Counted from the stretch's first letter, positions 1 through 9,780 are shown. The stretch: 64,000 nucleotides of DNA from JAKFDI01 sp036676235 (GCA_036676235.1 JAKFDI010000033.1:1-64000); one strand, 5' to 3'. Program-made: numbers and translations. Notes: generated from the letters alone by a model not told the origin.

Positions 1-606
1 GCTCGCAGTCGCTGCCGGCGCGGATGCCGCCGGGGCAGACGCCGCCGCTGCGGCCGCACTGCCTTCGCGCGGCGACAGCACGGCCCGCACGCGACCGTCG
101 GGCGTGCCCGCCGTCGCGCCGCCTTCCACGCTGAACACCTCGGCGGTGTTGTCGTAGGTGATGAGGTTGCCGGTGATCTTGTCTGCCACCGTGCTGCCAC
201 GCAGGCGCGTCACCACCGCGTTGCCCTGGAAGCGCACCACGTCGCCGCGCTCGTCGTACTCGAGCCGGTCGGCGTGGCCCTCGATGTATTCGTCCACCCC
301 TTCGCGCTTCTGCCGGAAGCTGGCCGGCTGGCCGGGCGCGCCGATCGCCACCGCCGTGCGGTAGCCGTCGGCCGACTCGCGCACTTCCACGCGGGCGGCC
401 TTGATGACGATCGTGCCCTTGGTCACGACCACGTCGCCGGTGAACACGACGACCTGCTTGATCAAGTCGACCGTGCCTTCACGGTCGGCAGCCACCGACA
501 GCGGCTTGCCGCGGTCCGCGCGCTCGGCCTGCGCCGGCATGGCGGCGGCAAACAGCAGCGCCAAGGTGCAGGCGGCGCTGGAGAGTAGGGGGCGAAATGT
601 ATTCAT
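1..606 (-). CDS. lptA: LptA, periplasmic LPS transport protein (partial, 3' end off window)
   Basis: Periplasmic bridge protein of the Lpt system that carries lipopolysaccharide from the inner membrane to LptD at the outer membrane. The first 202 codons are present; the C-terminus lies beyond base 1. The frame opens MNTFRPLLSSAACTLAL and has a cleavable signal peptide ending near AQA (residue ~28), then the OstA-like beta-jellyroll pattern (LIKQVVVFTGDVVVTKG, RFQGNAVVTRLRG). The visible C-terminal part becomes Ala/Pro/Ser-rich. A perfect inverted repeat sits 4 bases before the start codon (611-651). The neighbour on the same strand is dsbA, not lptC, so the usual lptC-lptA pairing is not seen here. 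Family assignment is by recognition of the fold pattern. Confidence 0.85.
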   Translation of the reverse strand, partial: MNTFRPLLSSAACTLALLFAAAMPAQAERADRGKPLSVAADREGTVDLIKQVVVFTGDVVVTKGTIVIKAARVEVRESADGYRTAVAIGAPGQPASFRQKREGVDEYIEGHADRLEYDERGDVVRFQGNAVVTRLRGSTVADKITGNLITYDNTAEVFSVEGGATAGTPDGRVRAVLSPREGSAAAAAASAPAASAPAATAS

Positions 607-610
607 AGAG

Positions 611-651
611 GCATGAAACTTGCAGGACATTCTAGCCCCGAAGTTTCATGC
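611..651 (-). promoter_or_regulatory. Perfect 11-bp inverted repeat directly upstream of lptA
   Basis: Arms 611-621 (GCATGAAACTT) and 641-651 (AAGTTTCATGC) are perfectly complementary across a 19-base spacer, ending 4 bases before the lptA ATG. It could fold as an RNA hairpin covering the ribosome-binding region or act as a dimer binding site. The spacer contains a -10-like TAGAAT on the minus strand. No convincing Shine-Dalgarno sequence lies between the hairpin and the ATG. Function is inferred only from position and symmetry. Confidence 0.5.
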
Positions 652-732
652 CAGGCCGCTTCCGGCCCCGCCGAACCACGCTCATTTGCGTGGCGAAATG
701 CCGTGCCGGACATGGACGCCCGGCAATGCCGC

Positions 733-1383
733 TCAGCCGCCCTTGCGCGAGCGCTCGATCAGCACGTCGGCCACACGCAGGGCGCCTTCGTTGGTGCCGA
801 CCAGCGAACCCGAGGTGAAGTAGCGGCCGTTGATGCCGAGCGTGGGCACGCCGTCGATCTTGTAGCCGGCAGCGAGCTTGCGCGCCTGCTGCAGCTTGGC
901 CTGCATCGAGAACGAGTTGTACTGGGCCTTGAACTTGTCGGCGTCCACGCCGTTCTTCTGCATGAAGGCGGCGATGTCGTCGAGGTCGTCCAGCCGCTGG
1001 CGCTCGTTGTGGATGGCGTAGAAGACCTTGCGATGCATCGTGTCCACGAGGCCCATCGCTTCGAGCGCGTAGTAGATGCGCTGGTGCGCGACATAGGGCT
1101 CCTGGCGGAAGGCCACGGGCACGCGCTTGAAGGCCACGTCGTCCGGCAGCTTCTTCTGCCAGGCGTCGAGCGCCGGCTCGAAGGCGTTGCAGTGCGGGCA
1201 GCCGTACCAGAAGAACTCGACCACCTCGATCTTGCCCGGCGTCACCGGCAGCGGCTGCGACAGCTTGACGTAGTCGCGCCCTTCGACCGGCTCGTTCGCG
1301 GCATGCGCCCAGGGCGCGAACGGGGCGGCGGCGACCACCGCGCCCGTACCGGCAAGTTGCAGCGAAAACTGGCGACGCTTCAT
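733..1383 (-). CDS. dsbA: Thiol:disulfide interchange protein DsbA (copy 1)
   Basis: Periplasmic thioredoxin-fold oxidase that introduces disulfides into exported proteins, normally re-oxidised by DsbB. 216 aa, the family's usual length. The active site CPHC is at residues 62-65 (FFWYGCPHC), with the cis-proline loop GVPTL later. The leader begins MKRRQFSLQL and runs into an Ala-rich stretch ending AHA; the RRxF pattern looks like a twin-arginine signal. It lies 102 bases downstream of a second, similar dsbA on the same strand, so the pair is a tandem duplication. The frame starts at an ATG close behind the sequence GAGGAATCACG. Confidence 0.92.
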   Translation of the reverse strand: MKRRQFSLQLAGTGAVVAAAPFAPWAHAANEPVEGRDYVKLSQPLPVTPGKIEVVEFFWYGCPHCNAFEPALDAWQKKLPDDVAFKRVPVAFRQEPYVAHQRIYYALEAMGLVDTMHRKVFYAIHNERQRLDDLDDIAAFMQKNGVDADKFKAQYNSFSMQAKLQQARKLAAGYKIDGVPTLGINGRYFTSGSLVGTNEGALRVADVLIERSRKGG

Positions 1384-1485
1384 CGTGATTCCTCAGGGGT
1401 AATGCAGGGTGACGGGTGGCAGAGTGCGGCGGCGGGCGAAAAGTTCAGCGCCTCACGCCCGGTGACAGCCGGTGCACGGACGGAT

Positions 1486-2130
1486 TCAACGCGAGGCGCG
1501 CACCTGCGCGATCAGGTAGTCGGCCACGTTCAGCATGTTCTGCGCCGGGCCGGCCTGCGTGCCCGAGGTGTAGAAGCGCCCGTGCACGCCGAGGGCGGGC
1601 ACGCCGTCGATGTCGTAGGCCTCGCTCAACTGCTTGGCTTGCCGCACCTTGGATTGCACCTGGAAGGACTCGTAGACATCGGCGAACTTCTTGGCGTCCA
1701 CGCCGTGGCTCGCAACGAAGGCGCTGATGTCGGCCAGCTTGTCCAGGCGTCGGCCGCCGCCGTGGATGGCGGCGAAGACCTTGCCGTGCAGCGCGTCGAC
1801 CTGGCCCAGGGCTTCCAGCGCGTAGTAGAGCTTCTGGTGCGCGACGAAGGGCTCGGCGCGGAAGGCGACCGGCACGCGGCGAAAGGCCACGTCCGGCGGC
1901 AGTGCCTTGACCCAGGGCTCGAGCGCCGGCTCGAAGGCATTGCAGTGCGGGCAGCCGTACCAGAAGAACTCGATGACGTCGATCTTGTCGGCGGACGCCA
2001 CGGGCAACTGGCGCGGCAGGCGTGTGTAGTGCTTGCCGGCAACGGGCGCGCTCTGGGCCGTTGCCGCGCCGGCCGCCACCGCGGCTGCCGAGCCGGCGAC
2101 CCAGCAGGAAAAATCACGTCGATTCAGCAC
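1486..2130 (-). CDS. dsbA: Thiol:disulfide interchange protein DsbA (copy 2)
   Basis: Second DsbA-type periplasmic oxidoreductase, 214 aa. It has the same FFWYGCPHCNAFEPAL active-site block (Cys60 and Cys63) and the cis-Pro loop GVPAL. The leader MLNRRDFSCWVAGSAAA again carries a twin-arginine-like RRDF. It follows the SPOR gene by 42 bases, the arrangement argS-SPOR-dsbA that is common in Burkholderiales, so this is probably the ancestral copy and 733-1383 the duplicate (inference). Divergence between the copies, mainly outside the active site, suggests different partners or substrates, but that cannot be read from sequence. Confidence 0.92.
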   Translation of the reverse strand: MLNRRDFSCWVAGSAAAVAAGAATAQSAPVAGKHYTRLPRQLPVASADKIDVIEFFWYGCPHCNAFEPALEPWVKALPPDVAFRRVPVAFRAEPFVAHQKLYYALEALGQVDALHGKVFAAIHGGGRRLDKLADISAFVASHGVDAKKFADVYESFQVQSKVRQAKQLSEAYDIDGVPALGVHGRFYTSGTQAGPAQNMLNVADYLIAQVRASR

Positions 2131-2172
2131 CTGCGGCTCCTTGTGTCCGTTCGGCTTGTGCGAAAGGCCGCG

Positions 2173-2829
2173 TCAGCGCTGCACGCGCACCAGGGCCGAT
2201 TCGATGCCGGCATCGTCGATCTTCTGCTTCACGCCGTCGGCTTCGTCCTTGTGCGCGTAGGGACCGAGGCGCACGCGGTAGATGGTGCGGCCGGACTGCT
2301 CGCGCTCGGTCACCTTGGCGGTGAAGCCGAGCATGGCGAGACGCGCGCGCTGGCGTTCGGCATCTTCGTTGCGGCCATAGGCGCCGGCCTGCACGAAGTA
2401 GCTGAATGGATCGACCGCGGGACGGGCCGCCACTGCGGGGGCGGGCGGCTCGGCCGGCTGCCCGTCGAGGATGGCCGCCGGATCGCGCGGTGCGCCGGGC
2501 TGCGGCACGGCGGCGGCGGTGGGCGGCAGCGCCGGCGTGGCAGCGGGCGCCGAAGCGGCCGGTGCCGGCGTCACGGTGCCGCCGCTGGCATTGGGACGCA
2601 CCGGGTTGTTGCCGTACAGCGGGGCGTTCGGGTCCCAGTTCTTGTTGCGCTCCATCTCGGCGGCGTCGTGCTCGGCTGAACGCTGCGGCACCTTGTTGAT
2701 GAAGGGCACCGGCACCTTGGTCACGTAGAGCGCCACGCCCAGCGCCAGCGCGAGGCCGACGAGCAGACCGACGATCAGGCCCATGGCGAAGCCGCCGCCT
2801 TGGCGCGTTGCGCGCTGTTGCTGTCTCAT
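2173..2829 (-). CDS. SPOR-domain inner-membrane protein (FtsN-like)
   Basis: Bitopic cell-envelope protein of 218 aa. It has a short cytoplasmic N-terminus, one transmembrane segment (residues ~15-37, GLIVGLLVGLALALGVALYV), a Pro/Ala-rich periplasmic linker and a C-terminal SPOR domain (~145-218, starting FSYFVQAGAYGRNEDAE). SPOR domains bind denuded peptidoglycan at division sites; the overall plan resembles FtsN, though sequence alone does not prove that role. It starts 13 bases after argS, with GGGAGA upstream as ribosome-binding site, so it is likely co-transcribed with argS and dsbA. Confidence 0.85.
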   Translation of the reverse strand: MRQQQRATRQGGGFAMGLIVGLLVGLALALGVALYVTKVPVPFINKVPQRSAEHDAAEMERNKNWDPNAPLYGNNPVRPNASGGTVTPAPAASAPAATPALPPTAAAVPQPGAPRDPAAILDGQPAEPPAPAVAARPAVDPFSYFVQAGAYGRNEDAERQRARLAMLGFTAKVTEREQSGRTIYRVRLGPYAHKDEADGVKQKIDDAGIESALVRVQR

Positions 2830-2842
2830 GAAGTCTCCCGAA

Positions 2843-4525
2843 TCACATTTTTTCCGGTGCGCCGACGCCGAGCACGGCGAGCGCGTTGTGCAGCACCTGC
2901 TTCGTGGCCGAGAGCAGGGCCAGCCGTGCGCGGCTCAGTTGCACATCCTCGACGAGGAAGCGTTCGGCCGCGTAGTAGCTGTGAAAGGCACTGGCCACGT
3001 CGCGCAGGTAGAAGGCCACGTCGTGCGGCGCCAGGCCCGCGGCCGCGCCCGACAGCATCGCCGGGTAGTCGGCGAGCCTGAGCATCAATGCGGCTTCGGT
3101 GGGTGCGGTCAGCAGCGACAGGTCGGCATCGGCGAGCGCGCCCGTGTCGCCGCCGCGTTCGACGTACTGCGCGATCACCGAGCAGATGCGCGCATGCGCG
3201 TACTGCACGTAGAACACCGGGTTCTCGTCGTTCTGCTTGAGCGCCAGGTCGACATCGAACACGAACTCGGTGTCGGCCTTGCGGCTGATGAGGAAGAAGC
3301 GAACGGCGTCGCGGCTGGTCCACTCGATCAGGTCGCGCAGGGTGACGTAGCTGCCGGCGCGCTTGGAGATCTTCACCTCCTCGCCGCCCTTCAGCACCGT
3401 GACCATCTTGTGCAGCACGTAGTCGGGGTAGCCGGCGGGGATGCCGACGTTCGCCGCCTGCAGCCCGGCGCGCACGCGGGCGATGGTGCCGTGGTGGTCG
3501 CTGCCCTGGATGTTCACGGCCTGTGTGAAGCCGCGCTCGAACTTGGCGATGTGGTAGGCGACGTCGGGCACGAAATACGTGTAGCCACCGTCGGACTTGC
3601 GCATCACGCGGTCCTTGTCGTCACCGTAATCGGTGCTGCGCAGCCACAGCGCGCCATCCTGCTCGTAGGTCTTGCCGGCGGCCATCAGCCGCTTCACTGC
3701 GTCTTCCACGCGCCCGCTGGTGTACAGGCTGGACTCGAGGTAGTAGTGGTCGAAGCGCACGCCGAAGGCCTGCAGGTCCAGGTCTTGTTCGTGCCGCAGG
3801 TAGGCCACGGCGAACTGGCGGATGCCGTCGAGGTCGGCCGCGTCACCCGAGCCGGTGAATTCGCGGTCGTCCGCATGCACGGTCTTCTTCGCCGCGAAGT
3901 CGGCGGCGATGTCGGCGATGTACTCGCCGTTGTAGGCCGATTCGGGCCAGCCGGGCGCGTTGGGCTTCAGTCCGCGCAGGCGCGCCTGCACCGAGGCGGC
4001 GAGCGTCGCGATCTGCACGCCGGCGTCGTTGTAATAGAACTCGCGCGTGACCTGCACGCCCTGCGAGGCGAAGAGGTTGCACAGCGCGTCGCCCAGCGCC
4101 GCCTGGCGGCCGTGGCCGACGTGCAGCGGCCCGGTCGGGTTGGCCGAGACGAATTCGACGAGCACCTTGCGTTCGGCCGCCGGCTGCCGGCCGAACGCCT
4201 CGCGCGCCTGCAGCACCTCGCGCACGACGGCCTGTTTCGCGGCCGGCGCGAGCCGCAGGTTGATGAAGCCGGGGCCGGCGATCTCGAGCGCGGCCACGTG
4301 CCGCTGCACGGCGGCGCGACGCTGCAGCGCATCGATGAGCGCCTGCGCGACCTCGCGCGGGTTCTTCTTCAGGGGCTTGGCGAGCTGCATCGCCGCGGTG
4401 CAGGCGAAGTCGCCGTGGGCGGCCTGCTTGGGCGACTCGAAGGCCACGGGAACCGCGGCGCCGGGGCTGATTTCCTGGATCGCCTCGGCCAGCGCAGCCA
4501 GCAGCTCCTTCTTCGCTTCAATCAT
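2843..4525 (-). CDS. argS: Arginyl-tRNA synthetase
   Basis: Class I aminoacyl-tRNA synthetase charging tRNA-Arg, cytoplasmic, 560 aa (normal family size). Seen: N-terminal Add-1 region, the HIGH-type signature HVGH at residues 135-138 inside ANPTGPLHVGHGR, the KMSKS equivalent KISK at 385-388, and a C-terminal DALR anticodon-binding domain (FHSYYAAERFL region). It is the first gene of the minus-strand run argS-SPOR-dsbA-dsbA-lptA. The 171-base space to the divergent kinase gene at 4697 must hold promoters for both directions; no clear boxes were identified. Confidence 0.96.
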   Translation of the reverse strand: MIEAKKELLAALAEAIQEISPGAAVPVAFESPKQAAHGDFACTAAMQLAKPLKKNPREVAQALIDALQRRAAVQRHVAALEIAGPGFINLRLAPAAKQAVVREVLQAREAFGRQPAAERKVLVEFVSANPTGPLHVGHGRQAALGDALCNLFASQGVQVTREFYYNDAGVQIATLAASVQARLRGLKPNAPGWPESAYNGEYIADIAADFAAKKTVHADDREFTGSGDAADLDGIRQFAVAYLRHEQDLDLQAFGVRFDHYYLESSLYTSGRVEDAVKRLMAAGKTYEQDGALWLRSTDYGDDKDRVMRKSDGGYTYFVPDVAYHIAKFERGFTQAVNIQGSDHHGTIARVRAGLQAANVGIPAGYPDYVLHKMVTVLKGGEEVKISKRAGSYVTLRDLIEWTSRDAVRFFLISRKADTEFVFDVDLALKQNDENPVFYVQYAHARICSVIAQYVERGGDTGALADADLSLLTAPTEAALMLRLADYPAMLSGAAAGLAPHDVAFYLRDVASAFHSYYAAERFLVEDVQLSRARLALLSATKQVLHNALAVLGVGAPEKM

Positions 4526-4696
4526 CCGGCGATTCTAAGGTTGGCCCTTGGCGCCCCCGGGGTGCACGGCCCGCGATACACGCCGTTGCCGACCGCGGGT
4601 TTAGGCTCGGTGCGGAATGGCCCGTGTTTGTGGCATTGTTCCGCGAAACGGGCGTGCAGCCGCCTGCCAAGATCGACGCTCGTCCTTCGTCACGAC

Positions 4697-6070
4697 ATGT
4701 CCAAATCCATCTCCCGCCCCGGTGAAAGCCGCTTCGAGCTGAGCTTGCCGCGCGAGCTGCCGGCGCAGATCGGCAAGTACCGGGTACTCAAGCGCCTGGG
4801 TGAGGGGGCGACGAGCGAGGTGTTCCTCGCGCACGATGACTTTCACGACCGCGACGTGGCGATCAAGCGGGTGCGCGCCGAGGCCCTCGCCGACCCGACG
4901 GACGAGCGCTACACCGAACGCTTCTTCGCCGCCGAGGCGGCGCTCGTGGGGCGGCTGCAGCATCCGAACGTGGTGCAGATCTTCGATGCGGTGCAGGACG
5001 AGAACTCCTCCTACCTCGTCATGGAATACGTGCCGGGCAGCACGCTGCGGCCCTACTGCCGCGCCGACCAGTTGCTGCCGCTGGAGCTGATCGTCGAGAT
5101 CGGCTTCAAGTGCGCGATGGCGCTCGGCTATGTGTATCGCCAGGGGTTGATCCACCGCGACGTGAAGCCGGCCAACCTGCTGGTCACGCGCAACAGCGGC
5201 GGCGCGGTGACGGACGTGAAGATCAGCGACTTCGGCAGCGTGCTCAATCTTGCCGCCGACGTGACGCAGGTCTATCGCGTGGGCTCGCTCGCTTACATGT
5301 CGCCCGAGCAGCTCGACGGCAGCGCGCTCGACTGCCGCGCCGACATCTATGCGCTGGGCGGCGTGCTCTACCACCTCGTGGCCGGGCGGCCGCCCTTCGA
5401 TGCGCAGGTGCAGTCGGCCATGATGCACCAGATCTACAACCGCGAACCGGCGCCGCTCGTCGGCCTGCGCGCCGGCGTGTCGGCGACGTTCGACGCCGTG
5501 ATCCAGCGTGCGCTCGCCAAGGAGCCGGATGCGCGCTACGCCACCTGGGATGAGTTCGCGCAGGCGCTGTCGTCGCTCATCGTCAACCAGGACGTGCCGC
5601 GCGGGCAGTTGCAGGGCGTGCTCGATTCGGAGCGCTTCAACCTGCTGCGCTCGCTCGACTTCTTCACAAGCTTCGGCGACGTGGAGCTGTGGGAGGTGGT
5701 GCACCGCGCGCGCTGGCAGCGCCACAACTTCGGCCATGCGCTGTACCGCAAGGGCGAAGAGGGCTGCACCTTCCACATCATTGCGCAGGGGGAGGTGGAG
5801 GTGTTTCGCGACGGGCAGAAGGTGGCCCAACTGGGCGCGGGCACCTCGGTCGGCGAAATGGCCTACCTCGCGCCCAGCCCCGAACTGCGCCGACACAGCA
5901 CCGACGTGGTGGTGACCGAGCCGGCGACGACGATCTCGTTCACCCCCGAGACGCTCGCGCAGCTGAGCCCCAACTGCCGCCACCTCTTTGACGAAGCCTT
6001 CATCCGCGTGCTGGTGCGCCGGCTGCATGCCGCGCACGAGGCGCTGGCGCATCCGCGGCGCATTCTCTGA
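4697..6070 (+). CDS. Ser/Thr protein kinase with C-terminal cyclic-nucleotide-binding-like domain
   Basis: Hanks-type kinase, 457 aa. The kinase domain starts near residue 28: Gly loop GEGATSEV (35-42), lysine in VAIKRV (K57), catalytic HRDVKPANL (D155), DFG at 178-180, and SLAYMSPEQ in the activation segment. The part from ~325 to 440 resembles a cNMP/CAP_ED sensor domain (GEEGCTFHIIAQGEVEVF, SVGEMAYL). The fusion suggests a kinase gated by a small ligand or a dimer contact; the ligand is unknown. No transmembrane segment is visible, so it is probably cytoplasmic. The ATG at 4697 was chosen over a far upstream in-frame start because the upstream part is antisense to argS. Confidence 0.9.
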   Translation: MSKSISRPGESRFELSLPRELPAQIGKYRVLKRLGEGATSEVFLAHDDFHDRDVAIKRVRAEALADPTDERYTERFFAAEAALVGRLQHPNVVQIFDAVQDENSSYLVMEYVPGSTLRPYCRADQLLPLELIVEIGFKCAMALGYVYRQGLIHRDVKPANLLVTRNSGGAVTDVKISDFGSVLNLAADVTQVYRVGSLAYMSPEQLDGSALDCRADIYALGGVLYHLVAGRPPFDAQVQSAMMHQIYNREPAPLVGLRAGVSATFDAVIQRALAKEPDARYATWDEFAQALSSLIVNQDVPRGQLQGVLDSERFNLLRSLDFFTSFGDVELWEVVHRARWQRHNFGHALYRKGEEGCTFHIIAQGEVEVFRDGQKVAQLGAGTSVGEMAYLAPSPELRRHSTDVVVTEPATTISFTPETLAQLSPNCRHLFDEAFIRVLVRRLHAAHEALAHPRRIL

Positions 6071-6143
6071 TTGCCGGCCGGCGGCGGCTCTGCTTCAATG
6101 GCCGCGGCACGCGCCGTCGCGCATGCATGAGGAGATGTCCCCG

Positions 6144-6425
6144 ATGAAACACCTGATCGCCGCCATCGCGCTGGCTTGCTGTGTACCGGCTTTCGCCGCC
6201 GATGCGCCCACCACGCAGCAGAACAAGATGAGCCGTTGCAGCGCCGAGTTCATGGCCACCGGCAAGCCCGGCGCGGAACGCCAGGCCTTCATGAAGGAAT
6301 GCCTGAAGGCCGATGGCAAGGCCGCGCAGCAGAACAAGATGAAGACTTGCAGCGCCGACTTCAAGAAGACCGGCAAGCCGGGCGCCGAGCGGCAGGCCTA
6401 CATGAAGGACTGCCTGAGCAGGTAG
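6144..6425 (+). CDS. psiF: PsiF-repeat secreted protein
   Basis: Small exported protein of 93 aa with a signal peptide (MKHLIAAIALACCVPAFAA) and two copies of the PsiF repeat: QNKMSRCSAEFMATGKPGAE and QNKMKTCSADFKKTGKPGAE, each followed by RQAxMKxCL. In E. coli psiF is a phosphate-starvation-inducible gene of unknown biochemical function. The start was placed at the ATG 6144, preceded by GAGGAG, rather than at the longer in-frame start inside the kinase gene. The gene ends before a terminator shared with the convergent LysR gene. Each repeat has two cysteines, suggesting disulfides in the periplasm. Confidence 0.88.
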   Translation: MKHLIAAIALACCVPAFAADAPTTQQNKMSRCSAEFMATGKPGAERQAFMKECLKADGKAAQQNKMKTCSADFKKTGKPGAERQAYMKDCLSR

Positions 6426-6451
6426 GCGCGGCTTCTTCCGCATCGAAACCG

Positions 6452-6475
6452 ACCCGGCCCCGGCCGGGTTTCTTC
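6452..6475 (+). terminator. Rho-independent terminator between psiF and lysR
   Basis: Stem ACCCGGCC / GGCCGGGT (6452-6459 and 6462-6469) with a 2-base loop, followed by TTCTTCATT. It lies just after the psiF stop and before the convergent LysR stop, so it may serve both directions. Confidence 0.7.
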
Positions 6476-7391
6476 ATTGCGCCGCCGCCGACCAGTACGC
6501 CGCGTCGGCGTAGCGCTCCTTCAGGAAATCGATCCACAGCCGCACCCGCAGCGGCAGGTGCTTGCGCTGCGCGAACACGGCGAAGATGCCGTTGGGCGGC
6601 GCGGCGAATTCGTCGAGCACGGTGACCAGCCGGCCGCCGGCAATGGCGCGCTCCACCTCCCAGGTCGAGCGCCAGGCGATGCCCAGGCCCGCCACGCACC
6701 AGTCGTGCAGCACCTGGCCGTCGCTGCAGTCGAGCCGGCCCTGGGGGCGCAGGTGCATCACCTGGTTGTCGACGGTGAAGGCCCAGCCGCGGGTCTGGCT
6801 CGCATCGCTGCTCAAGCCGAGGCAGGCGTGGCGCGACAACTCGTTCGGATGCGTTGGCGTGCCGGCGCGCTTCAGGTAGTCGGGCGAGGCCACGCAGAGC
6901 CGGCGGTTGTCGGCCAGGCGCACGCTCACCAGGCTGGAGTCGGGCATGTCGCCCACGCGCACGGCGCAGTCGAAGCCTTCGTTGACGATGTCGACCACGC
7001 GGTCCGACAGGTTCAGCGACACGCTCACATCCGGATGCGCGGCGAGGAACTGCGGCGCGAGCGGCGCCACGTGCCGGCGCCCGAAGCCGGCTGGCGCGGT
7101 GATGCGCAGATGCCCGCTCGCCTTCACGCCACCGGCGCTGACGCTGGCCTCGGCGCCGGCCAGATCGGCCAGCAGGCGCTGGCAGTCTTCAAGAAACGCG
7201 CTGCCTTCGTGGGTGAGCGTGATGCGCCGCGTGGTGCGCGTGAGCAGCTTGACGCCCAGGCGTTCCTCCAGCGCGTCGATGCGCCGGCCGATCACCGCGG
7301 GCGCGACCGATTCCGCCGCGGCGGCGGCGGTGAGGCTGCCCTTTTGCGTGACAGCGACGAACGACTCGATCTGTTTGAGACGGTCCACCAC
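6474..7391 (-). CDS. LysR-family transcriptional regulator
   Basis: LysR-type regulator of 305 aa: N-terminal winged helix-turn-helix (residues ~1-60, FVAVTQKGSLTAAAAA...RRIDALEERLGVKLLTRTTR) and a periplasmic-binding-protein-like effector domain. It is divergent from the malate synthase gene with 147 bases between the start codons, the usual arrangement of a LysR regulator and its target, so control of glyoxylate metabolism is inferred. The effector is unknown and no clear T-N11-A box could be fixed in the intergenic region. Confidence 0.93.
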   Translation of the reverse strand: MVDRLKQIESFVAVTQKGSLTAAAAAESVAPAVIGRRIDALEERLGVKLLTRTTRRITLTHEGSAFLEDCQRLLADLAGAEASVSAGGVKASGHLRITAPAGFGRRHVAPLAPQFLAAHPDVSVSLNLSDRVVDIVNEGFDCAVRVGDMPDSSLVSVRLADNRRLCVASPDYLKRAGTPTHPNELSRHACLGLSSDASQTRGWAFTVDNQVMHLRPQGRLDCSDGQVLHDWCVAGLGIAWRSTWEVERAIAGGRLVTVLDEFAAPPNGIFAVFAQRKHLPLRVRLWIDFLKERYADAAYWSAAAQ

Positions 7392-7538
7392 GATGGGGCG
7401 GATTATGAACTTGCCAGTCAGGGATCAAAGCCGAATCGAGCCATCAATCGCTGCCCGATAGTGGAATAGATTCAATGACAGCGGGCCGCATGCGCGTCCA
7501 TGATCTTTCTTGTTCGTTCTCAAAGCCAGGAGCCTTCC

Positions 7539-9122
<1,584 letters not shown>

Positions 9123-9148
9123 GCGCGGCGATCACGGCTTTGCTCGAC

Positions 9149-9181
9149 GACAAAGGTCCCGCGAAGGGCCTTTGTCGTTTC
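9149..9181 (+). terminator. Rho-independent terminator after aceB
   Basis: Stem with arms GACAAAGGTCCC and AGGGCCTTTGTC (two mismatches or wobbles), 4-base loop, then GTTTC, directly after the malate synthase stop codon and before the convergent toxin gene. Confidence 0.7.
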
Positions 9182-9185
9182 AGGT

Positions 9186-9470
9186 TCAGCCTCGACCTCG
9201 CGGCAGGCTGCGCGCGCGATGCCAGACCTGCAGCACCTGAACTTCGTCGACGCGCACGCGGTACGTGACGAGATAGTTCTTGTGCACGACGAGTTCCCGA
9301 GTGTCCTCGTAGGCGCCGGCGCGTCCAAGCAGTGGGAATTCGCCCAGACGATCGACCTTTTCCTGCACTGCGAGCGTGAATTCGGTGGCGGCGACGGGCT
9401 TGTCTTCGGCGATCCGATCGGCGATGCGGTCCAGGTCTGCCAGCGCGCGTCGTGTCCAGCGGATATTCAC
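9186..9470 (-). CDS. ParE/RelE-superfamily toxin of a type II toxin-antitoxin pair
   Basis: 94-aa protein with the ParE/RelE plasmid-stabilisation pattern: N-terminal WTRRALADLDRIADRIAED, central EFPLLGRAGAYEDTRELVV, and the C-terminal strand block YLVTYRVRVDEVQVLQVWH. ParE toxins poison gyrase; RelE-type relatives cleave mRNA. The sequence fits the ParE group better (no RelE catalytic basic set seen) but the target is inferred. Its start overlaps the antitoxin stop by 4 bases, giving translational coupling. The C-terminus is short and arginine-rich. Confidence 0.88.
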   Translation of the reverse strand: MNIRWTRRALADLDRIADRIAEDKPVAATEFTLAVQEKVDRLGEFPLLGRAGAYEDTRELVVHKNYLVTYRVRVDEVQVLQVWHRARSLPRGRG

Positions 9471-9763
9471 GCGGGGCGCCGTCGCGTCGTCTTGGCCGGT
9501 GCCGGTGCGGCCTTGCGGCGCGTGTGCTTGGCGAAGACGGCGGCGACCTCGCCGTCGCTCGCGAAGTCACCTGTGTCGGCAGCCCGAACCGCTGTCTTCA
9601 AGTCGTCGATCTGCGGCATGCGCCCGTCGAGATAGGTGCTCAGCGCTTCCATGGCTACATAGCTCTTCGTGCGACCGGTGAGCTGCGCGTAGGTCTCCAT
9701 CTTTTCCTTCAGGTCGTTGGGCAGGCGCAGGCTGACCTGACTGTCCTTCAATGCGGATGGCAT
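9467..9763 (-). CDS. Ribbon-helix-helix antitoxin (ParD/CopG-like)
   Basis: 98-aa partner of the ParE-type toxin. The N-terminal ribbon-helix-helix (QVSLRLPNDLKEKMETYAQL, residues ~9-28, then a second helix to ~46) binds DNA as a dimer; the middle part should wrap the toxin. The C-terminus is an Ala/Lys/Arg tail (KAAPAPAKTTRRRPA). An AGGAG ribosome site lies 6 bases before the ATG and an imperfect palindrome 18 bases upstream is the likely autoregulatory operator. Confidence 0.88.
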   Translation of the reverse strand: MPSALKDSQVSLRLPNDLKEKMETYAQLTGRTKSYVAMEALSTYLDGRMPQIDDLKTAVRAADTGDFASDGEVAAVFAKHTRRKAAPAPAKTTRRRPA

Positions 9764-9780
9764 GGCGGCTCCTGTCGGTG

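Noticed and set aside
613..2679. 688-aa open frame on the plus strand antisense to dsbA and SPOR genes
   Set aside because: Composition is Arg/His/Gly/Val-rich with no motif; it is the mirror of strongly supported genes in high-GC DNA.
7392..7538. LysR binding site between lysR and aceB
   Set aside because: Several T-N11-A arrangements are possible and none stands out; only the divergent layout supports regulation.
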